Of a stretch of DNA of 64,000 nucleotides, positions 59,190 through 64,000 are shown piece by piece. This DNA comes from Loxodes magnus (taxonomy: Eukaryota > Ciliophora > Karyorelictea > Loxodida > Loxodidae). Below the pieces are notes generated by a model. That model saw only the letters and a program-made list of their open reading frames with translations, was not told where the DNA came from and did no database searches. How positions within the stretch are numbered: the first letter of the stretch is position 1; every line of letters starts with the position of its first letter. Both the position numbers and the translations under genes were made by a program. The stretch is from assembly GCA_946699065.1 (NCBI GenBank), contig CAMPDV010001445.1:52278-116277 (forward strand), read 5' to 3'.

Positions 59190-60776
59190 TTTAATATAAG
59201 TAAAAAGTTAAATAAGAGTTTATTAAATCTATCAGAAATCCACCTCTACTAACTACTAAGACTTCATATCTTTCATGCTTATTTTTACTACAAAAAACTT
59301 TCTCTCATCTTTTTGTCACATCCATGAATAGATATAATCATCTAATGTAATAGTAGCTGGTCAACTCGAACAGTTTTTTGGAAGATTTCCCTCTTCCCAA
59401 GTTAAAGTTTATCACTTGTATATTTTATTTGACTATTATCCTGTTTCATTCACAAACCCACCGAATACTATTAGAGGTTCAAGTATCACCATAGTACCAA
59501 GAAACGCTTCTGGTATTTTAAAATCTAATTCTCTTCATTAATCCTCTTTTAAGTTGTATTTTAGAATTGCATCTAATGTTTACTATTAGGAATTAACTCC
59601 TCCAAAAGAGTAAATATTTTCTTCTTGTTCATCAGTTAAAAGTGTTTAGTAGAATATTTCATAAGGAGTATCCGTGCAAAACTACCATTCGTCACTTTTT
59701 TTTACATATCTCTCTACTGATTTTAATGAAAGAGTTTAACTTATTCTTCCTCCTGCTGAATAGATATTTCCTTTAACTGACGTAATACCAAAACCATATC
59801 TAGCTTATTTCATTCCAGCTACTTATTAGCATCTCCCTTCAAGTTCTACCTCTCACGTTGTTTTTAATGGTCTTCCATATATTTCACCTCCTACTATATA
59901 TATTTTTCCATCGCATTCCACACTACTATGTCCATATGGAACTTCCTTTTCTACATTTACTAATTTATATTTCTCTGCCTCAACATTAAAGATATGAAGA
60001 TTTTTAGTTCCGTTACCAAATATATGAATCATTTTTGATTTTTGTTTTTACTTTCCGTTCTTTTCTTACTAAATCTCTTTCGGATCGTTAGTTCGCTGAT
60101 ATTGGTTCTTACTAATCTAAGCTTAGAGGACTTCAAAAATTTCTTCATATCTTTCAGGTAGATTCTGAGAAGCTAGTTCAAGTGTTTTTCCTATAATATA
60201 TACTTATCTTTACTTTAACTAATCCATTATTTCTATTTCTTTAAGATTTCTATTTAGCTTAATATCAATAGCTTTCATATCTAGGTTCTTAAGAGAATTT
60301 CCTATGTTCATTTAAGTTAAATTTTTAATTTGTGAAAAGCTCTCCAAACTATTGATCCTATTATTAATATCTTCTAATCCTACTTTTAGTTCTTTGGATA
60401 TTTACATACTCATTGGAAATATAAACTATTTCATAAGACTTCGTACTTTTTGAGTGATGTAAGCCTAGTACTGAATAACCATTTAGATAGCTTATTTAAA
60501 CTCCTTCCTTTTTTCCTTAAGCCTATTTACTATATTTGTAATCTCAGATTTATTCTTAGTTCTTTATTCTATTTCACTTGCTATCTAAGTATTAACTCTA
60601 TAAGTTTGAGCATTTAAGTTCACTTTACACTCAGGACATCTAGTTTAACCTGTTCTATTTTATTCTGATTATAGGCATAATGAGCAAATGTTATGATTAC
60701 ACGGAAGGAGAAATGGAATGCGAGTTTATAAGTCAAACTCTTTTGAGCATGATCTGCATTTGAGTAAGTCTTACAT
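59190..60776 (-). CDS. RING finger-coiled coil-kelch protein 2
   Basis: The ATG at 60776 opens MQDLLKCRSCSKEFD. RING: CRSC, then LLPCNHNICSLCL, then CPEC (residues about 7-55). A coiled coil follows (ASEIEQRTKNKSEITNIVNR, ..RLKEKRKEFKQAIQMVI, LEDINNRINSLESFSQIKNL). Kelch blades come next: MKQARYGFGITSVKGNIYSA (59.77 kb), NIYSFGGV (59.6), IVFGGFVNETGQ (59.46), and the closing VTKRWEKVFCSKNKHERYEV and VVSRGGFLIDL (59.24). The kelch end is in a different frame from the RING, so at least one short intron or a frame break lies between. It is a probable E3 ligase with the same order as the gene at 3.2-4.7 kb, plus a clearer coiled coil. The stop is not fixed. Confidence 0.8.
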
Positions 60777-60799
60777 TTAGAACTTATAATAATTAATAT

Positions 60800-61875
60800 T
60801 TGAAAATGAAATAAAAAAATGGAAATCTAAGCTTATTGTTTAATATGGATACCATTATTAAGATCCTTTCTCACCCACATCTTAATTTAGTTATTTCATA
60901 TTTCCTTTCGTCTTTTTATTCCATTCTTTCTACTTCTCATCTAATATATCCTTAAAATGATTTGTTTCTTATAACTTAAAGTATTGCAATCTATTGTATT
61001 CTACATATGTACTTTATCGTTTTTGGTAGAAATGTCTTATATTAATTTAGATGGAATTGAAAATACTAAAAGAGTATATAAATTAGATGTTTAAAGCCTA
61101 AGCAGGGTAATTGGCTATTAGTCATAATCTTAAGTACTCTGTTATATAAATAGACAGATAAAAATGGAATTCACAACTGAAACTTAATTAAGGAAATAAT
61201 TTAGTATTTTAGTGCGATATAAAAGAGCTATTCTGGACATAGCTACTTAAATAAAAATCATATAAAAGAAAAGGAATAAATAGAGTAGAATACTTTAACT
61301 TTAAATACCAATCTATATTGAATAGGAATCTAAGAATCAACTTAGTAATTCCAAAGTTAGTTATAAACAATCTAACTTTTTCATTAACTAAGTGAAGATT
61401 GTTTATAAGTATATAGTAGCATTACAATCAAAAGCATTATAGATTTTAAACTGTATTAATATAAAAAAATATAATATTCTTAGTTGAAGGTGAATAGAAC
61501 TCTTAAAACTAACACTAGAACTTCCTTTAAAATAGTATTTTACTCTCCTTATCAATTTGAATATTTTCTTAATCAATAAGTTTGAATATATAATAGTTAG
61601 TCATTAATTACTAGTATATCTGAATATAAGAATAGCTTTTAATAGTTATAACTACATTTAAGTATTATAGTACAGCTAGTTAACTAAATAGGTAAACTTT
61701 ATGGAATTAAAAAGAAAGAGTATGAGCTAGAAAAGTAAGCTTAATACTAGCTCTGCTTATTAAGATTAAGTAGCATTAAGAATTATATTTCAAGGGTGTA
61801 GACTAAATGATTCTAATGTTAAAGTTTAATTTAGAATAGCCAAGAATGCTATATCAGAAGAGTAATTTAGAATAG
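60800..61875. other. No recognised gene
   Basis: AT-rich sequence upstream of the RING-kelch gene. I see no domain or repeat. Confidence 0.3.
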
Positions 61876-61879
61876 AAAA

Positions 61880-62620
61880 ATCTGATTAGTACTTTAGCTA
61901 AGTTGAATAGATCTTTGAAGGATTGTTATTTATCAGAAGAAGCTTATTTTTAATAGACAAGATTCTTAATTATCTCTAATAAAATAAAAAATAAGAGCAT
62001 TAAATGAAGTTTCAGAGATATGCTCCTATAACTAATACTAACAGGCTAAATAGGATATACATAATACAAGGAATCGATAGTTTAAATGCATTTGCCAATT
62101 TAAAAGAATGCGAATTATTTAGGTTGAGTTCTTAGAAGCTTAACCGTATAAAATCTATTTGAATCCCTGTTTGATTATTTGAATATGATTAAGCATTCAC
62201 AAAGGTGTAGTTGGAGATTTTAATTATGTAGGGTAGTTTTAGAATAAAATACAGGAATATGATAACTTAAAAATAAATTAAATATATAATTCTCAAGTAA
62301 GATATGAATAGATACTACTTCAGCTATTTTCAACTATAAAATTAATTCCTCTCATATGCAAAACGGATTTTACCAAATAGATACTCAGAATTCGATTTGA
62401 AATCAATTTGACTATCTAGTAAAAAATTTCCTTAATAAAGCTAATGCTTAACTCAACCAATCATAATCAAAAATTATATATACTAATTCAGTTAATTTAA
62501 TGAACTGTTACATTTTGACCAACTTAGTGGAACATGAAAAAAATAGAGATATATAAAAGTCAGACAGTATTAAATAGCTATATCTTACAATAATAAATGT
62601 ATTAATATATGTATTTTAAA
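61880..62620. repeat. Dispersed repeat, copy 2 (uninterrupted)
   Basis: Aligns with 35140-35600 plus 36310-36450. This copy shows the state before the coiled-coil insertion. One frame is mildly protein-like (GIDSLNAFANLKECELFRLS) but indels between the copies break any common frame. Confidence 0.7.
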
Positions 62621-62624
62621 GTTT

Positions 62625-64000
62625 GTCTAAGGTATTATATATAAAAGTATTTTGAATTTCCTAATTTTTTTCTTCTTATAAAATAACTTAATTTAATAAC
62701 CTAAGTATATAACCAACAGAACTAAAATAAGTTATACACTTCATTTAGAAAAAGTTAGGTATGCTATTTATTATCATTATATTAATTATTTTTCTTAACT
62801 TAAACATTAGTCTATTTCAGAAGCTTATATAGTTATATACTTTAGAATGCGTAGAAATAAGAAGTTAAAAGAACTTTAAATGTAATTTTATAGAGTTATT
62901 TTTAGTCTGTTTAGATAGATAGCAAAAAATGATTTCAGCAGAAGTTAATTAATATAGTTGACTAAATTTCTAAAAAATAGAGAAACTAAATATACTACTT
63001 TTCATACTATCGAAATATGAGCTACACATAAAAGTAAGAATATAGTCTAAAATATAGATTTAAACTTCTTCAAATTTAAGAAAAATAACGATTTTAAACT
63101 TAAAGAAACAACAAATTTCAGAAATTGAAGTATCTCTTTTAAAGAAATTAGCTATCAGTTTTTAAAGATGACTCTATTATCTCTTCCTTATTTTCCTCTA
63201 TTTTCTAATATAACTCTGTAAATCTTACTTATTAACACAAGAAGAGAAATTTACCTGAGTGAGCTTGCAGTGAGTTTTGGTAAAAAAAAGATAAAAACCG
63301 GTTTAATTTTATTTTCCCTCTGTTTAAGCATTTCTTAGTTATAGGGTAAAAAAATAGAAAAGTTAAGTTAAATCAGTCAAAGAATAATAAAGGAAAAAAT
63401 AGAAGATAAGGAAACTAAAAACAACTTTTATTAATTATTCAAATAGGAAATGTAATTATAGCCTTAACTTTAGTTATATAGGTTGCTAGTGATCTAATAG
63501 CATCAAGTTAATTACTAAAATGTAAGGAATAAATGAAAAAATACTTACATCCATCATTCTTATACTCGTTTAAAAAAACATATGTAATATAATATTTTAT
63601 TTCAGTTCACAAAGTGTTAAGAAGAGAGAATATTGATAACTATTAAAGATAGTTCTTAATGAAGCACAAATTAACTATTTATCAATATTATAGATATTTT
63701 GCTTCTTTAGCCAGCAAGGGAAAGATTCTTATATAAAATTAGATGAAAACAAATACTAATATAAGTTAAAAGATAGACAGAGTTATTTGATAGTAAAAGT
63801 GCATTTTTAAGATTATGAAAATATCATAAATCTCTTCTCCCTAAAACTAACCTTGCTTTAGAGCTAAAATCAAAGATTTTTTTATATTTCCTCGCTAAAG
63901 CAAAATTTAATAAGTAAGCAAATATGTTTCTTCATAATTTCTTATGTCGAACCATTGAAAAAAACTGAAAAATAAATAAAAAGAAAAAAATGGTTCAACT
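62625..64000. other. No recognised gene
   Basis: AT-rich to the end of the window. No recognisable protein, RNA or repeat shared with the rest of the window. Confidence 0.3.

Overview
The window is about 75-80% A+T and almost no open frame survives under the standard code. Read with TAA/TAG = Gln and TGA = Trp, clear eukaryotic proteins appear on both strands: RING/kelch and B-box/kelch proteins, kinase-MORN fusions, NBR1-like proteins, an MFS transporter and a LINE. TGA stands at invariant Trp positions (the GDW of MORN repeats, the ECW/QCW of the kinase C-lobe), while TAA and TGA also act as real stops at aligned C-termini of paralogues. Introns are tiny (16 and 23 nt, GTAAG...AG). This points to a ciliate with context-dependent termination: a heterotrich of the Condylostoma type (NCBI code 28), or less likely a karyorelict (code 27). 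Because every codon can be sense, frames were chosen by protein families, paralogue comparison and composition. Genes without a recognised family are therefore given low confidence.

Layout. 0.9-2.9 kb: unrecognised minus-strand gene. 3.2-4.7: RING-kelch gene (-). 5.6-6.8: about 12 copies of a 99-bp tandem repeat. 6.9-8.8: two unrecognised genes. 10.35-12.58: NBR1-like gene A (-). 14.8-16.2: B-box/kelch gene (-). 17.9-18.26: the C-terminal part of an MFS transporter, ending exactly where a 14.7-kb inverted-repeat element begins (18.27-32.96). The element holds two kinase-MORN genes (-) separated by a LINE (-), an unrecognised plus-strand gene and a 285-bp GC-rich hairpin-rich island. 33-39 kb: a nest of coiled-coil/zinc-knuckle Gag- or ORF1-like fossils and element-end modules. 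39.04-41.0 (-) and 49.1-51.35 (+): NBR1-like genes B and C, in opposite orientation, with near-identical and diverged blocks alternating. 43.4-45.4: unrecognised helical gene (+). 45.9-46.6: second, apparently decayed MFS copy. 51.65-53.1: 3' part of a second LINE. 54.3-55.6: hairpin module and more coiled-coil fossils. 55.7-57.5: the best-preserved kinase-MORN gene (+), followed by a tail homologous to the left interior of the 14.7-kb element. 59.2-60.8: second RING-kelch gene (-). 61.9-62.6: second copy of a dispersed repeat first seen at 35.1-36.4.

The repeated families (three kinase-MORN, three NBR1-like, three kelch, two MFS, two LINE, several Gag-like pieces and four copies of one 34-nt hairpin) suggest a duplication-rich, transposon-rich region rather than a conserved gene neighbourhood. 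The most useful result is internal calibration. Three NBR1-like paralogues share intron positions and a C-terminal CaaX box just before TAA or TGA, which shows the code, the introns and the termination rule together. The least explained objects are the GC-rich structured island and the large inverted-repeat element with its iteron-like subterminal array.
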